The notes under the pieces: model-generated | The model's database searches: none | Told to the model about the DNA's origin: nothing | What the model saw: only the letters and a program-made list of their open reading frames with translations | DNA from: Deltaproteobacteria bacterium IMCC39524 | Lineage (GTDB): Bacteria; Desulfobacterota; Desulfuromonadia; Desulfuromonadales; BM103 | NCBI GenBank assembly: GCA_029667085.1 | Contig: JARUHJ010000001.1 | Span: forward strand, 1,054,001 to 1,118,000 | Reading direction: 5' to 3' | Length of the DNA: 64,000 bases | Translations under genes and position numbers: made by a program | Shown here: positions 53,577-63,356 of the stretch, in pieces | Numbering within the stretch: the stretch's first letter is position 1 | How the letters are laid out: each line of letters starts with the position of its first letter

Positions 53577-55170
53577 TTTTCCTTTCGTAAATCATTACTG
53601 TCTTTTTACGCCCGGGGAAAGACTTAATGAGTTCATAGTTTTTGGAATCGGAATCTTTGTCCACCTGTTTATTGTCAAGATAAACAACTACGATTTTTTG
53701 TCCTCCCGTTAATGCTATTTTATCGAGTTCTTGCAGTTGATTATGTTGTTTAATTTGTATTCGTTTTTTTTGGGGAAAGAGATCGTATTCCCCGAGGAAA
53801 AGGCCAGAATGATACGCAATACTTTCTTCGTTGAATATTATTTTTGTCTGTGAAATATCACGATTATCAGACAACCAAACACCAGCCATCTTGATTTCTT
53901 CTTTCTCGCCAGAGCTTTTGCTTAGCACCTTATTCGCAGGCAATGCAACGCACAGGATAGCCAGAATGAAGACGACTGTCGTGCGTAAACGGGCCCTATT
54001 CGAATGGGCCACCATGCGATCCAGACCATGCCCTACCAGAATAAATGAGAGAACAAGTGGAACAAACATGTAACGGCTGGTTATAAAATTTCGCGTTATA
54101 AGAAAAAAATAATCCATCATAAAGAAGCTAAACAGGACCACCATCAATAAGGCAACTCTTCTATTCCACTGTTCTTTCAAATTCAATCCATAGACCAACG
54201 GGATAATAAAAAGCGGGAACAGATCTTTGACAAACGTCTGTATCATACCTATTAGATAAACCAGATAAATATTATATCGAGCGTATTCAAAAAAATCATT
54301 GGGGATTCGCCCTCCAGGGAAATCAAGCTCAACCCCTTTGAGGTGAGTATAAATACTCTTGTAAATCTTCAGATGATCCATCCTAAGGAAGTTTAAATAT
54401 TTAGATAAAAACTTTTGTATAAGTTCTTGCGGGATTTCACCGCCAGCAACCAGAACAGCTATCAAAAGCAAACCACAAAAAGGCAAAAAGCAAAAAGCAG
54501 CCAAGCATTTAGCATTGAAGCTTCGGCCTTCAGATATAAAAATTGCTGAAGCGACCAGAAAAAACAAAATGGCTAAAAAGAGAATAACCCCTTCACTACG
54601 AACCAGCACAGAAAAGCAGCACAACAGGCTCGAAGTCAAAAAAAAGCCATAGCGTGATTCTCGAATGGCATAAAGTACAAGCCACAAAGAGAGAGTAATC
54701 AGCAACATAAAAAAGGGGTCTCTTATAACCGCCGTACACTTTCCATTAACAGAGGGGGCAATGGTGAACACCAGAGCGGTAAAGAAAGCCGCTTGTTTAT
54801 TGAACAAATCAGAGGTAATAAGATACAGAGGTATAGTTGCCAGCAGCAAAGAGAGACAGGAAAGGATTTTCCCGGCAAGGAACCAGTCGTGTACAACCAA
54901 TTGAACAAGACCGAGGGCGAAAGAGTAACCGATCACTGGATAGCTGTTAAAAGAGGCAACAATATCCCCCCGGACCAGCTCACGTGCTGCTGAAGTGAAA
55001 ACTATACCATCGGAATTAATGATATCCGCCTGATAAATCAGAACGGCCTTGATTAGTAATGAGAAACCAAGCAGTGCCATCAGAGAAACAATGGGACGTT
55101 TTTCTAATTCACTTAAAATATTCATTGTTCTCTCAAAAAACACAGCACTGTAACCTTGACTATCTTTCAT
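53566..55170 (-). CDS. GT39-like membrane glycosyltransferase
   Basis: A 534-residue polytopic protein with about 10-12 hydrophobic helices. [20 protein letters not shown] in the first periplasmic loop gives the acidic motif, and [23 protein letters not shown] and [10 protein letters not shown] match PMT/GT39-type (ArnT-like) transferases that use polyprenyl-phosphate sugars in the periplasm. A C-terminal soluble part of about 120 residues follows. The start is uncertain: ATG at 55125 has GAGAG upstream and removes 15 residues. Likely modifies the LPS core or lipid A. Confidence 0.78.
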   Translation of the reverse strand: MKDSQGYSAVFFERTMNILSELEKRPIVSLMALLGFSLLIKAVLIYQADIINSDGIVFTSAARELVRGDIVASFNSYPVIGYSFALGLVQLVVHDWFLAGKILSCLSLLLATIPLYLITSDLFNKQAAFFTALVFTIAPSVNGKCTAVIRDPFFMLLITLSLWLVLYAIRESRYGFFLTSSLLCCFSVLVRSEGVILFLAILFFLVASAIFISEGRSFNAKCLAAFCFLPFCGLLLIAVLVAGGEIPQELIQKFLSKYLNFLRMDHLKIYKSIYTHLKGVELDFPGGRIPNDFFEYARYNIYLVYLIGMIQTFVKDLFPLFIIPLVYGLNLKEQWNRRVALLMVVLFSFFMMDYFFLITRNFITSRYMFVPLVLSFILVGHGLDRMVAHSNRARLRTTVVFILAILCVALPANKVLSKSSGEKEEIKMAGVWLSDNRDISQTKIIFNEESIAYHSGLFLGEYDLFPQKKRIQIKQHNQLQELDKIALTGGQKIVVVYLDNKQVDKDSDSKNYELIKSFPGRKKTVMIYERKNDG

Positions 55171-55181
55171 TCCATAAATTC

Positions 55182-55988
55182 TTAATTGTATCGTTTATTA
55201 AATTTCTTATAAAGATTGATCGATTTTCTATCGACTTTTGACCAAAACCCTTTGAGCTCACCTATGACCTGATTGACGGGTAAACCTTTATAACATGAGA
55301 TAAAGCGCAAGCGGTCGCGACTCGTCATACCAGCATCCATACTTGAGAAATGAAGTCCCGCCAAATCTTTTTCAACCCATCTTGTTGGAACCACGGAACG
55401 AACCTGAGTACGATGCAGGTCAATTACATACAAGGGTGGATCAAAGTCACTCTGCTCTTGTTGCAGCCATTTTGCCGGTAGCAGGAAATGACAAAGGTAG
55501 AAATCTCTATGGTTAACACCGTTTTGATGCATAATCCTGGCAATCTCAGCAACCTTCATTATAAGTGCTCGTTTCCTTTTCGGGCTCAGGGTCTGGTACT
55601 TACCATCAATAACGAGATCTTCCAGACTAATGGAATCTTCAATCTCTTCCGTAATGAGGAATGACTGCTTGGTGGCTGGGTTACTACCACGGGCTCCATA
55701 CCCTGCGATGGTCATGGTCTGAACACCAAGCCGCTCGAGAGCAAGGATGGCGTCACGTTCGTCCTTGGCGCCAAGAACCGGGGATTTAAGACTGAGGAGG
55801 GACTTGATGATTTCACCCCAGCCAACACCCGGATGAATTTTCAGGAAATAACCTTTGCCGTCGTGTTCGAAACGCAAAGTCTTACGCCCTTTGAAATTTC
55901 GATAGATCTTACCCTCTGTTGCAAAAACTTGGTCAAAAGCGTTCTCTCCGGAAAACTTCTCCTGCAATTCCGGGCAAAGAGTCATCAT
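55182..55988 (-). CDS. waaP: LPS core heptose(I) kinase (WaaP/RfaP-like)
   Basis: A 268-residue kinase-fold protein: KIYRNFKGRKTLRFEHDGKGYFLKIH carries the ATP Lys; GVNHRDFYLCHFLL is the catalytic loop with Asp; LYVIDLHRTQVR holds the metal Asp. These are the WaaP signatures. It phosphorylates the first core heptose, important for outer membrane integrity. The ATG overlaps the waaG-like stop (ATGATGA), so the two are translationally coupled. Confidence 0.93.
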   Translation of the reverse strand: MMTLCPELQEKFSGENAFDQVFATEGKIYRNFKGRKTLRFEHDGKGYFLKIHPGVGWGEIIKSLLSLKSPVLGAKDERDAILALERLGVQTMTIAGYGARGSNPATKQSFLITEEIEDSISLEDLVIDGKYQTLSPKRKRALIMKVAEIARIMHQNGVNHRDFYLCHFLLPAKWLQQEQSDFDPPLYVIDLHRTQVRSVVPTRWVEKDLAGLHFSSMDAGMTSRDRLRFISCYKGLPVNQVIGELKGFWSKVDRKSINLYKKFNKRYN

Positions 55989-57118
55989 GAGCGACTTCTC
56001 CTGCGGGCAACGTCTTCGATGACGTCGACAGCTTTCTCATGCAATCCGGTGACATCAACTCTGGCCGTATATTTGACGCCATTTTCAGCAAAACGACTCA
56101 AGTCTGATGAAGAGAGAACGTCAGAAAGAGCTTTGTCCAATGCTTTCTGTTCAAAAGGCATGGGAACGATACGGCCCGAGTCTGCCTCTTGAACATGGAA
56201 AGCATATCCACAATTTTCAGTGACAACAACAGGTAATCCTGCAGCCATGGCCTCGATAAGGACAGTGCCGGTATTCTCAGTTCGAGCCGGATGGACGAGT
56301 AGGTCCGCAGCAAGAAGGAAGTCAGGAACATCTTCTCTTCCACCCAAAAAATTCACCTGTTCAACGAGATTGTTCTTTTCTGCAATCTTGCTGAAGAGTT
56401 CAATTTTCCCCCGGCCCAGCACATATAGTTTTACCCGCTTGCGCAAATCTTGCGGTAATGAAGCAATTGCATTGATTGCTCGATCGACGCCCTTGGTGTG
56501 AAAAGCGGAACCGACCATGAGCAACATGAGTTGATCTTCCAAAAGGCCCAGATCACCCCGTATCCTGGAGCGAACTTCAGCGGCGTTTGCCGGCCGGAAA
56601 CGATCTTCGTAAATGCCCGGCGGCAGGAGATGGAAGCGTTCCTCCGGGGTGCCATAGCATTCTATAAATTTACGTTGCTCCTGCGGAGAGATCGATAAAA
56701 TTTCCGTTTTTGACTCAGGAGAAAAAATTGCCTTTTCAAATCCAACATAGGTACTGTACCGCCCCATGACAAAAGAGGCAAGAGCACCCAGTTTCCTGGT
56801 TCTGGCCTGGTAACAGGAATCTGCCGCATAATAGACATCAAGGCCCTGCATCTTGTTGAAGCCTACGACGGCGTCATAAGACAACTTCGGCAAAAGGTTG
56901 ACAACGGTTCGGGCAAACTTCAGACATCGCCTGTGGTTTGAAAAAGCAGAATGCGGCAGAATCTGCACGTCAAGGCCATCAGGAATGTCTCCATGCCAGC
57001 CCATCGTCAGAATTTTAACCGAATGGCCTCTCGACACGGCGATGGCTGTGATCTTCATCAAATCACGCTGCAAACCGCCGTATGGGAAGTATTCGTAAAG
57101 GCAAAAGATCAACTTCAA
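55985..57118 (-). CDS. waaG: LPS core glucosyltransferase (WaaG-like GT4)
   Basis: 377 residues, GT-B fold: MKLIFCLYEYFPYGGLQRDL start, VVGFNKMQGLDVYYAADSCY mid-segment characteristic of WaaG, LMLLMVGSAFHTKGVDRAI and EAMAAGLPVVVTENCGYAFHV with the donor-binding Glu. Predicted to add glucose to the inner core heptose; the donor sugar in this organism is unverified. It overlaps both waaP and lpxK by four bases. Confidence 0.92.
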   Translation of the reverse strand: MKLIFCLYEYFPYGGLQRDLMKITAIAVSRGHSVKILTMGWHGDIPDGLDVQILPHSAFSNHRRCLKFARTVVNLLPKLSYDAVVGFNKMQGLDVYYAADSCYQARTRKLGALASFVMGRYSTYVGFEKAIFSPESKTEILSISPQEQRKFIECYGTPEERFHLLPPGIYEDRFRPANAAEVRSRIRGDLGLLEDQLMLLMVGSAFHTKGVDRAINAIASLPQDLRKRVKLYVLGRGKIELFSKIAEKNNLVEQVNFLGGREDVPDFLLAADLLVHPARTENTGTVLIEAMAAGLPVVVTENCGYAFHVQEADSGRIVPMPFEQKALDKALSDVLSSSDLSRFAENGVKYTARVDVTGLHEKAVDVIEDVARRRSRS

Positions 57119-58203
57119 TGGAGACCACCAATGGACTTAGATCCAGAGATTAACTTCATCAGCATCTCGTCAAGATCTTTCGTTTCGGAAAAAGTCATCT
57201 CAACCCCAACCTGGTAACAAGGAATCGGCAGGCTGACCCCGGCAAGTTTTACAGCGTCCTTCTCGGTCGTGATCAAGGCGTCAGCCCCCTGACAACTTTT
57301 TGATAAACGTGCGATCAGGGAGTCATCATACACCTGATGATCCGCAAGAGAAATCACTTCCTTGAGGGTCAGGTGATGATTTCTCAGTCCGGCAAAAAAA
57401 TCCTTAGGGCGTGCGATACCGGCGAAAGCGACGCAAGATTTCCCAACCAGCTCCGACAGGAGAAGATGATCGCCCGACAAACTAGCCAGCTGTTGCGAAA
57501 GAGTATGGCAGCTGAAAAGGGTTGGTTTAGCCGCTATTGCAAGATTCGTCTTGCCGGGAAAAGAACGTGTCATAACAAGAAGGTGGCTCCGATTCAGTGC
57601 AGTCGTCGGCTCCCGAAGTGGCCCGACTGGGAGCATCCGGCCGTTGCCAAAGGGTTTTTCACTATCCAGCAGGACGATATCGAGATCTCTATACACAGCG
57701 CGATGCTGGAAGCCGTCATCAAGGATGATCAGATCAGCCCCGGCCTCTTCCGCCGCTTTAACGCCGAGTGCTCTGCGCCTTGCCACGAAAACAGGGACAG
57801 AGGGGTTTTTACGGGCGAGAAGAAAAGGTTCGTCACCACAACTCGCGGGCTTCGTCGCCTTTGCCCCTTCCAGAACCACCCTCAAAACCGGATCGGTATA
57901 ATCGCCACCGTACCCACGACTGACAATAGTGGCCTTTACGTCATGTTTCTGCATCCACTTGGCCAGGAAATCTGTCATCGGCGTCTTCCCGGTGCCACCA
58001 ACCGTCAGATTTCCAACGGAGACAACAGGGACTTTGGCACGATAAATCTTTTTAAAACCGGCAGAGTAAGCGTACAGCCTTAGCCTGACAATGGCTCCAT
58101 ACAAACAACTAAGGGGCCAAAGCCCCAGGAAAGCAACATAGCCACAGAGGCTTGTTGGTCCATTTTTTAGCAGTTTCAGATAAAAGGTACGCAAAAAGGC
58201 CAT
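57115..58203 (-). CDS. lpxK: Tetraacyldisaccharide 4'-kinase
   Basis: A 362-residue inner-membrane-associated kinase: an N-terminal hydrophobic helix (about 18-40), then VPVVSVGNLTVGGTGKTPMTDFLA with the P-loop, SRGYGGDYTDPVLRV, and LIILDDGFQHRAVYRDLDIVLLD. Phosphorylates lipid A precursor at the 4' position. It overlaps waaA by one base and waaG by four. Confidence 0.97.
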   Translation of the reverse strand: MAFLRTFYLKLLKNGPTSLCGYVAFLGLWPLSCLYGAIVRLRLYAYSAGFKKIYRAKVPVVSVGNLTVGGTGKTPMTDFLAKWMQKHDVKATIVSRGYGGDYTDPVLRVVLEGAKATKPASCGDEPFLLARKNPSVPVFVARRRALGVKAAEEAGADLIILDDGFQHRAVYRDLDIVLLDSEKPFGNGRMLPVGPLREPTTALNRSHLLVMTRSFPGKTNLAIAAKPTLFSCHTLSQQLASLSGDHLLLSELVGKSCVAFAGIARPKDFFAGLRNHHLTLKEVISLADHQVYDDSLIARLSKSCQGADALITTEKDAVKLAGVSLPIPCYQVGVEMTFSETKDLDEMLMKLISGSKSIGGLH

Positions 58204-59498
58204 CAGTCGTCTATATATCGTGAGATGATTGACACGGTCCGTTCGGTCGCCCCCTGGTTCTCCTGCAGCAGGTGACGGCCATTATCGCCAATGCGCTCAG
58301 CTTCACTCGGGTTTTCCAGCAGAATCTTCATCTGACGGTAGAGGTCATCAGAGTCCATGACCTGAAGACCGCCATGTGCCGCTCGTAACAGGCGGGCAAT
58401 CTCTTTGAAGTTCTGCATGTAAGGCCCAAACAAAACAGGCTTTTTCACCAGAGAAGCTTCCAGAACATTGTGACCGCCGGTCGGCACCAGGCTGCCACCG
58501 ACGAATACCAGATCCGCCAGAGTGTAGAGCTTTAACATTTCTCCAAGGGTATCAACAACCATGACCTCGCCGGGCAAGAAATGTTTAGCCATGGTTGAAA
58601 CAGTACTTCGTAAGGTCGCATCAACATCTTTTTTTGCCAGATCATCAATAACCTGTCGGCATCTTTCCGGGTGCCTGGGAACCAGAACCAGAAAAAGCTC
58701 GGGACAAATTTTTCGTAAGCTCTGATAGACATCAATCAACAGCTTCTCTTCACCATCATGAGTGCTGCCTGCGACCCAGATTCTGCTGTTTGCGGGCAAC
58801 TTCAATTCTTGCTTTAAAGCCTCCAGGTCTGTCATATCAATCGCTGGAGGTTGCATATCAAATTTGAGATTTCCGGTGACCTGAACACGACCGGAAGCAG
58901 CACCAAGATGCCTGATACGTCGCGAATCCTGCTCCGACTGCATGCAAAAATCTGAGAAACTGTCGAGAATCGGCACGAGAAGCTTGCCTGCCATACGATA
59001 GCGCGGAAAGGACCTGTCCGAGATGCGGCCGTTCACCAGAACCATCGGGATGTTACGGCTTTTTGCTTCAAGAACAAAGTTCGGCCAGATCTCGGTTTCC
59101 ACCAGGATAATGACATCCGGTTGAATAATATTGAGGGTTTTGCGAACAACCCATCGTAAATCGAAAGGGAAAAAGATGTAGTGATCAATTTCAGAAAGCT
59201 TTGTAGCGATCTTGCGGCCGGTTTCGGTGACATTGGACAAGACCAGCAAAGCGTCCGGATGTTTTTTCTTTAACGCTTTCAAAAGAGGAATGGCGGCACG
59301 GGTTTCTCCAACAGAAACCGCATGCACCCAAATGATTTTTCGCCCCTCGAGGAGTTGTCGAAAATCCTGCGCGTAAATTCCCAAACGCTCACGCACTCCA
59401 TGTCTTGCTTTACCATAACGCAAGCCACGGAACAGGTAATAGGGCACAAGAAAAAGGGCCGAGAGATAGAGGATCAGATCATACAGCAGAAAGATCAT
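58203..59498 (-). CDS. waaA: Kdo transferase
   Basis: A 431-residue GT-B (GT30) enzyme with one N-terminal membrane anchor. IIWVHAVSVGETRAAIPLLKAL contains the catalytic Glu; VEVEIWP-type VETEIWPNFVLEAK, AGSTHDGEEKLLIDVY and PTGGHNVLEASLVKKPVLFGPY are family signatures. Attaches Kdo to lipid IVA. It overlaps the DUF374 gene by 20 bases. Confidence 0.97.
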   Translation of the reverse strand: MIFLLYDLILYLSALFLVPYYLFRGLRYGKARHGVRERLGIYAQDFRQLLEGRKIIWVHAVSVGETRAAIPLLKALKKKHPDALLVLSNVTETGRKIATKLSEIDHYIFFPFDLRWVVRKTLNIIQPDVIILVETEIWPNFVLEAKSRNIPMVLVNGRISDRSFPRYRMAGKLLVPILDSFSDFCMQSEQDSRRIRHLGAASGRVQVTGNLKFDMQPPAIDMTDLEALKQELKLPANSRIWVAGSTHDGEEKLLIDVYQSLRKICPELFLVLVPRHPERCRQVIDDLAKKDVDATLRSTVSTMAKHFLPGEVMVVDTLGEMLKLYTLADLVFVGGSLVPTGGHNVLEASLVKKPVLFGPYMQNFKEIARLLRAAHGGLQVMDSDDLYRQMKILLENPSEAERIGDNGRHLLQENQGATERTVSIISRYIDD

Positions 59499-60147
59499 AT
59501 TGGTTCAAATACTCTCCGGCGTGACGCGTGTTGGCATCCATGGCTTCTTGTACCCTGGACTGGAAATCTTCAATGGACTCATTTTCATCATAATAGAGAG
59601 GTTCACCAACTGCATAAACAGCCTTTCCCCAGGGGTACGGCAGAAGAAACCGGTCCCATGACTGAAACCTATGGCCATGGCTGCAAGCAAAGGCAAGTGG
59701 CACAATCGGCCGTCCAGACAATCGCGCCAACTGAACAACCCCCTCTTTAAGCCGATGACGTGGTCCGGTTGGCCCGTCCGGAGTAATACCCAAAGTACAG
59801 GGCTCTTTCGAGAGTCGTACCAATTCCCGGAAAGCAGCTCGCCCGCCTCTGTTTGAGGAGCCACGGACAGTCTCTAAACCAAAATAACTGATGACCCTTG
59901 TAATCAGCTCACCATCCTTGGACTTGCTGATTAAGACTTTCGCAGCGCCACCTTCGTAGCGCGGAGAAATCAGCAGGAGCTGGTCATGCCAGGTGGCGAT
60001 AATAACATGTTGCCCCTCAGACCAGATCAGTTTCAACCGCTCTTCGCCAACCGTCTCAGGTTTCAGAAGAAGATAAATAAGTTTAATCAACTTGGCCGCT
60101 AGCCAGGGTGTCGTACTGAGTAGAATTCTGTCCCCGAAAGACGGCAT
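59479..60147 (-). CDS. Lysophospholipid acyltransferase family protein (DUF374)
   Basis: 222 residues. IIATWHDQLLLISPRY contains the HxxxxD-like acyltransferase pair (H-D-Q), ISKSKDGELITRVISYFGLETVRGSSNRGG is the acceptor region and LGITPDGPTGPRHRLKEGVVQLARL the characteristic DUF374 stretch. The family frequently sits beside waaA and msbA and is thought to acylate lipid A or a phospholipid; substrate unproven. It overlaps msbA by one base. Confidence 0.92.
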   Translation of the reverse strand: MPSFGDRILLSTTPWLAAKLIKLIYLLLKPETVGEERLKLIWSEGQHVIIATWHDQLLLISPRYEGGAAKVLISKSKDGELITRVISYFGLETVRGSSNRGGRAAFRELVRLSKEPCTLGITPDGPTGPRHRLKEGVVQLARLSGRPIVPLAFACSHGHRFQSWDRFLLPYPWGKAVYAVGEPLYYDENESIEDFQSRVQEAMDANTRHAGEYLNQYDLSAV

Positions 60148-61889
60148 CAGACAGTCTCAAATTGCATATCGTAAAGATTGCGATAAAGGCCGCCCTGGGC
60201 AAGCAACTCCTGATGATTGCCAACCTGAACAACCCTGCCCTGCTCCATAACCACAATCCTGTCTGCATGCATGATGGTTGACAAACGATGCGCAATAACC
60301 AGGGTCGTACGATTTTTCATCAGGTTGCCGAGCGCCTTTTGCACCATAGCTTCGCTTTCAGTATCCAGGGCGCTGGTCGCTTCATCGAGGATCAGAACAG
60401 GGGCATCTTTAAGCAAGGCCCGCGCAACACAAAGACGTTGCCGCTGACCTCCTGAAAGACGAACACCACGATCACCGATTAAGGTGTCATATCCTTCAGG
60501 CAGCTTGTTGATGAAATCGGTGGCATAAGCCTGCTCTGCCGCGTCGGCCACGGCTTGTGCGTCGGCATCCTGCTTGCCGTAGCGAATATTGTCGAGAACC
60601 GAGCCACTGAAAAGAAATGTTTCCTGATCGACAAAAGCAAGGTTCTTCTTAAGGCTCTCCAGTGAAATATCACGGATATCGTAACCATCAATTTTGACGG
60701 AGCCCTGCTGCGGATCGTAGAAACGCGCCATCAAGCCTGCCACAGTTGATTTACCAGCGCCACTGGGACCGACCAGGGCAATCACTTCACCCGGGTTCGC
60801 ATGAAGGCTGAAATCCGTCAGAACGGCTTCATCGCCGTAGCTGAAAGTAACATTATCAAAAACAATTTCACCACGTGCGCGTTCGATTTCTATCGCTTCC
60901 GGCTTGTCCACGACATCACGAGGCTCATCCAGCAGAGTAAATACACCCTCGGCAGCACCAATCGATTTCTGGATAATATTACTGACCCGGGTCAGACGCT
61001 TAACAGGGGTAAACATCATCAAAATTGCGGCAACAATTGAGAAGAGCTGACCCTGGCTTAAGTCGCCAGAAAGGACCCTATGGACACCGTACCAGATCAC
61101 ACCACTACCACCAAGGGCAGCCAAAATTTCTACTGCAGGCGCAGTCAAAGAGTTGTACTTGATCGCTTTGCGCAAGTATTTATAATATTGCTTATTCTCT
61201 GTTTTAAATTCCTGGATCTGGGTTTCTTCCTGGCCGAAAGCTTTGATAACTTTTATGCCGCTGAAAGACTCCTGCAAGGTGCCGGTCAGGAAACCCATGC
61301 GTTTAAGGCCACTTTTCGTATTATTTCTGATTCGCCGACCAAGTTGTGTCGCCGGAATCACACAGAAGGGCATGACCGAAAAAGCGACTGAAGCCAGTCT
61401 CCAGTCTTTATAAAAAGCCAGCGTGATTAATCCGATCAGGGTGAAGCTCTCACGGACACCATCCACCAGAATATCAGCGGCCGATCTTTGCAATATGCCA
61501 ACATCATTGAGAACTCTCGAGGTAATAACTCCCGGGGGCTGATTGACATGGAACCCCATCGACAGATGCATCGATTGGCTGAAGAGGTCATTACGAATAT
61601 CCTGGACCGCCAGTTGGCCGGCCGTTTTGATATAATACTCCTGATAAAAACGTCCAACGCCCTTGGAAACAGCCAGGCCGATAATCACAACAGGAACGAG
61701 GTAGGCCAAATCAGTGTTTTTGGCGGTAATGATCTTGTCTACCAAGGGTTCAATCAGGTTGATATAAGCCACGTCGGAACCGGCGACAACCAGAGAAAAG
61801 ATCAGGGAGAGCACAATACGCCACATATAGGGTCTGGAATACTGGACGACTCTTAGGTAAATCTGTTTTTTGGTCATTTGACTCTTCAT
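60147..61889 (-). CDS. msbA: Lipid A flippase/ABC exporter MsbA
   Basis: A 580-residue half-transporter: six transmembrane helices (to about 320) and an ATPase domain with GPSGAGKST (Walker A), LSGGQRQRLCVARALL (signature), VLILDEATSALD (Walker B) and VIAHRLSTI (switch His). Length and place between lpxB and waaA fit MsbA, which flips core-lipid A to the periplasmic leaflet. Its intact motifs contrast with the protein at 25209-27062. Confidence 0.95.
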   Translation of the reverse strand: MKSQMTKKQIYLRVVQYSRPYMWRIVLSLIFSLVVAGSDVAYINLIEPLVDKIITAKNTDLAYLVPVVIIGLAVSKGVGRFYQEYYIKTAGQLAVQDIRNDLFSQSMHLSMGFHVNQPPGVITSRVLNDVGILQRSAADILVDGVRESFTLIGLITLAFYKDWRLASVAFSVMPFCVIPATQLGRRIRNNTKSGLKRMGFLTGTLQESFSGIKVIKAFGQEETQIQEFKTENKQYYKYLRKAIKYNSLTAPAVEILAALGGSGVIWYGVHRVLSGDLSQGQLFSIVAAILMMFTPVKRLTRVSNIIQKSIGAAEGVFTLLDEPRDVVDKPEAIEIERARGEIVFDNVTFSYGDEAVLTDFSLHANPGEVIALVGPSGAGKSTVAGLMARFYDPQQGSVKIDGYDIRDISLESLKKNLAFVDQETFLFSGSVLDNIRYGKQDADAQAVADAAEQAYATDFINKLPEGYDTLIGDRGVRLSGGQRQRLCVARALLKDAPVLILDEATSALDTESEAMVQKALGNLMKNRTTLVIAHRLSTIMHADRIVVMEQGRVVQVGNHQELLAQGGLYRNLYDMQFETV

Positions 61890-61924
61890 CTATATCAATA
61901 CCTGGTTATCACTGAAGTCAAACA

Positions 61925-63073
61925 TTACAGTAGCTGTAACAACATTTCTGCTACCCGCGCTGAACACCCTGGCTCACCAAGTTTTGTATGAACCTGCTCG
62001 AGGGCTGAGCGCATGTCATTCGCGTACCGGCTATCGTTCAGAACCCGGAGGGCTTCATCGGCCAAGTTCTGTGGCGTTGCCATATCCTGGATAAACTCGG
62101 GCACAATCCGGTCCTCTGCAACAATGTTGGCCAAACCAGCATGATCAACCTTTATGAGGCGTTTGCCAATAGAGTAAGTAAGCGGCGACACCTTGTAAAA
62201 AATCGCCATGGGCGTACCGACCAGCGCAATCTGCAAAGTCACCGTCCCTGAAACCGTTAAAATCGTGTCACAACTACTTGCGACATCATAGATTGTTGCG
62301 TCATCAGACTCTATGAATGAAACCGGTAGTTCCGTGGGGAAACGAGACTGAATATCATCACGTGACAGGGTGTTGGCAACCGGCACCAGGAAATGTGCCT
62401 CCGGTTCCTTATCGAAAATCAGTTGCGCCGACTCTACGAGTGTATCAAGCATATAGCGTAACTCGTTATGTCGACTGCCCGGGAAAAGGCCAACCACCTT
62501 CTTGCCCTGAGCAATCTGCAGGCGGGGACGAAGGTTCTGACAGTTACCGGCCTCTTCGAATTCGTCCAGCAAGGGATGACCAACGTATTTGACCAGGATA
62601 TCCTGACCGGCATAAAAAGCAGGCTCAAACGGGAATATGGCGGCAAGGGAGTCAACAACAGCAGCGATTTTCTTGACCCTGCCACGACGCCAGGCCCAGA
62701 CTTGCGGACTGACGTAGTAAAGAACCGGGATACCGGCTTTTTTAGCCTGGCGAGCCAATCTCAAATTAAATTCGGGGAAATCTATCAGGACAAGAGCATC
62801 AGGCTTGTTGCTGCCGTAGAACTCTCTCTTAAGCTTATTGAAAGCTTTCAATATCACAGGAAGATGACCAACTATTTCGACGATGCCCATGACTGCAAGT
62901 TCTTCACCTGGAATCAGGATTTCGCAACCCTTCGCTGCCATATTCTTGCCGCCGACGCCAAAAAACTTTGTATCAGGCAGCTGAGCAGTAATAGCACTCA
63001 TCAATTTTGCACCATGTAAGTCTCCGGAGGCCTCTCCGGTGACAATCATGATACGCTTACTTGAGTCTCCCAC
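61925..63073 (-). CDS. lpxB: Lipid A disaccharide synthase
   Basis: A 382-residue GT19 enzyme joining UDP-diacyl-GlcN and lipid X. IMIVTGEASGDLHGAKLM starts the fold, DFPEFNLRLARQAKKAGIPVLYYVSPQVWAWRRGRV is diagnostic, and LFPGSRHNELRYMLDTL and SGTVTLQIALVGTPMAIFYKV form the donor site. GTG at 63073 was chosen with AGGAAAG upstream; an ATG eight residues later is possible. Confidence 0.97.
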   Translation of the reverse strand: MGDSSKRIMIVTGEASGDLHGAKLMSAITAQLPDTKFFGVGGKNMAAKGCEILIPGEELAVMGIVEIVGHLPVILKAFNKLKREFYGSNKPDALVLIDFPEFNLRLARQAKKAGIPVLYYVSPQVWAWRRGRVKKIAAVVDSLAAIFPFEPAFYAGQDILVKYVGHPLLDEFEEAGNCQNLRPRLQIAQGKKVVGLFPGSRHNELRYMLDTLVESAQLIFDKEPEAHFLVPVANTLSRDDIQSRFPTELPVSFIESDDATIYDVASSCDTILTVSGTVTLQIALVGTPMAIFYKVSPLTYSIGKRLIKVDHAGLANIVAEDRIVPEFIQDMATPQNLADEALRVLNDSRYANDMRSALEQVHTKLGEPGCSARVAEMLLQLL

Positions 63074-63154
63074 TATTTACTTTCCTATGAGTGCCTTGGC
63101 AATAAATCGGTGAAGGCAAAAATAAAATTAACGTTTCTATAGCCTAAAAAACTA

Positions 63155-63275
63155 TTTAACACAAAGACGCAAAGGGGTAGAGAAAGCTCGCAAAGAAAAC
63201 AACTTCAAAAAGCGAGAGTGGTTTCCCTTTGCGCCTTTCTTGGCTTTTCTTAGCGTCTTTGCGTTGGCCTTTTGA
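63155..63275. repeat. Inverted-repeat element between lpxB and lpxA
   Basis: AACACAAAGACGCAAAGG near 63159-63176 pairs imperfectly with CTTAGCGTCTTTGCGTTGG near 63249-63267; the inner parts also match (GCAAAG ... CTTTGC). It is of the same general type as the elements at 8.2 and 9.2 kb but with a different core word. It fills most of the 283-base gap; no gene seen. Confidence 0.75.
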
Positions 63276-63356
63276 TTTTAACTCTTACTGTTTTGGTGTA
63301 AAGACGTATTCCCTTTGTTTGGGTTATAGGTCCATAAATTAACCAAGACAGACGAA

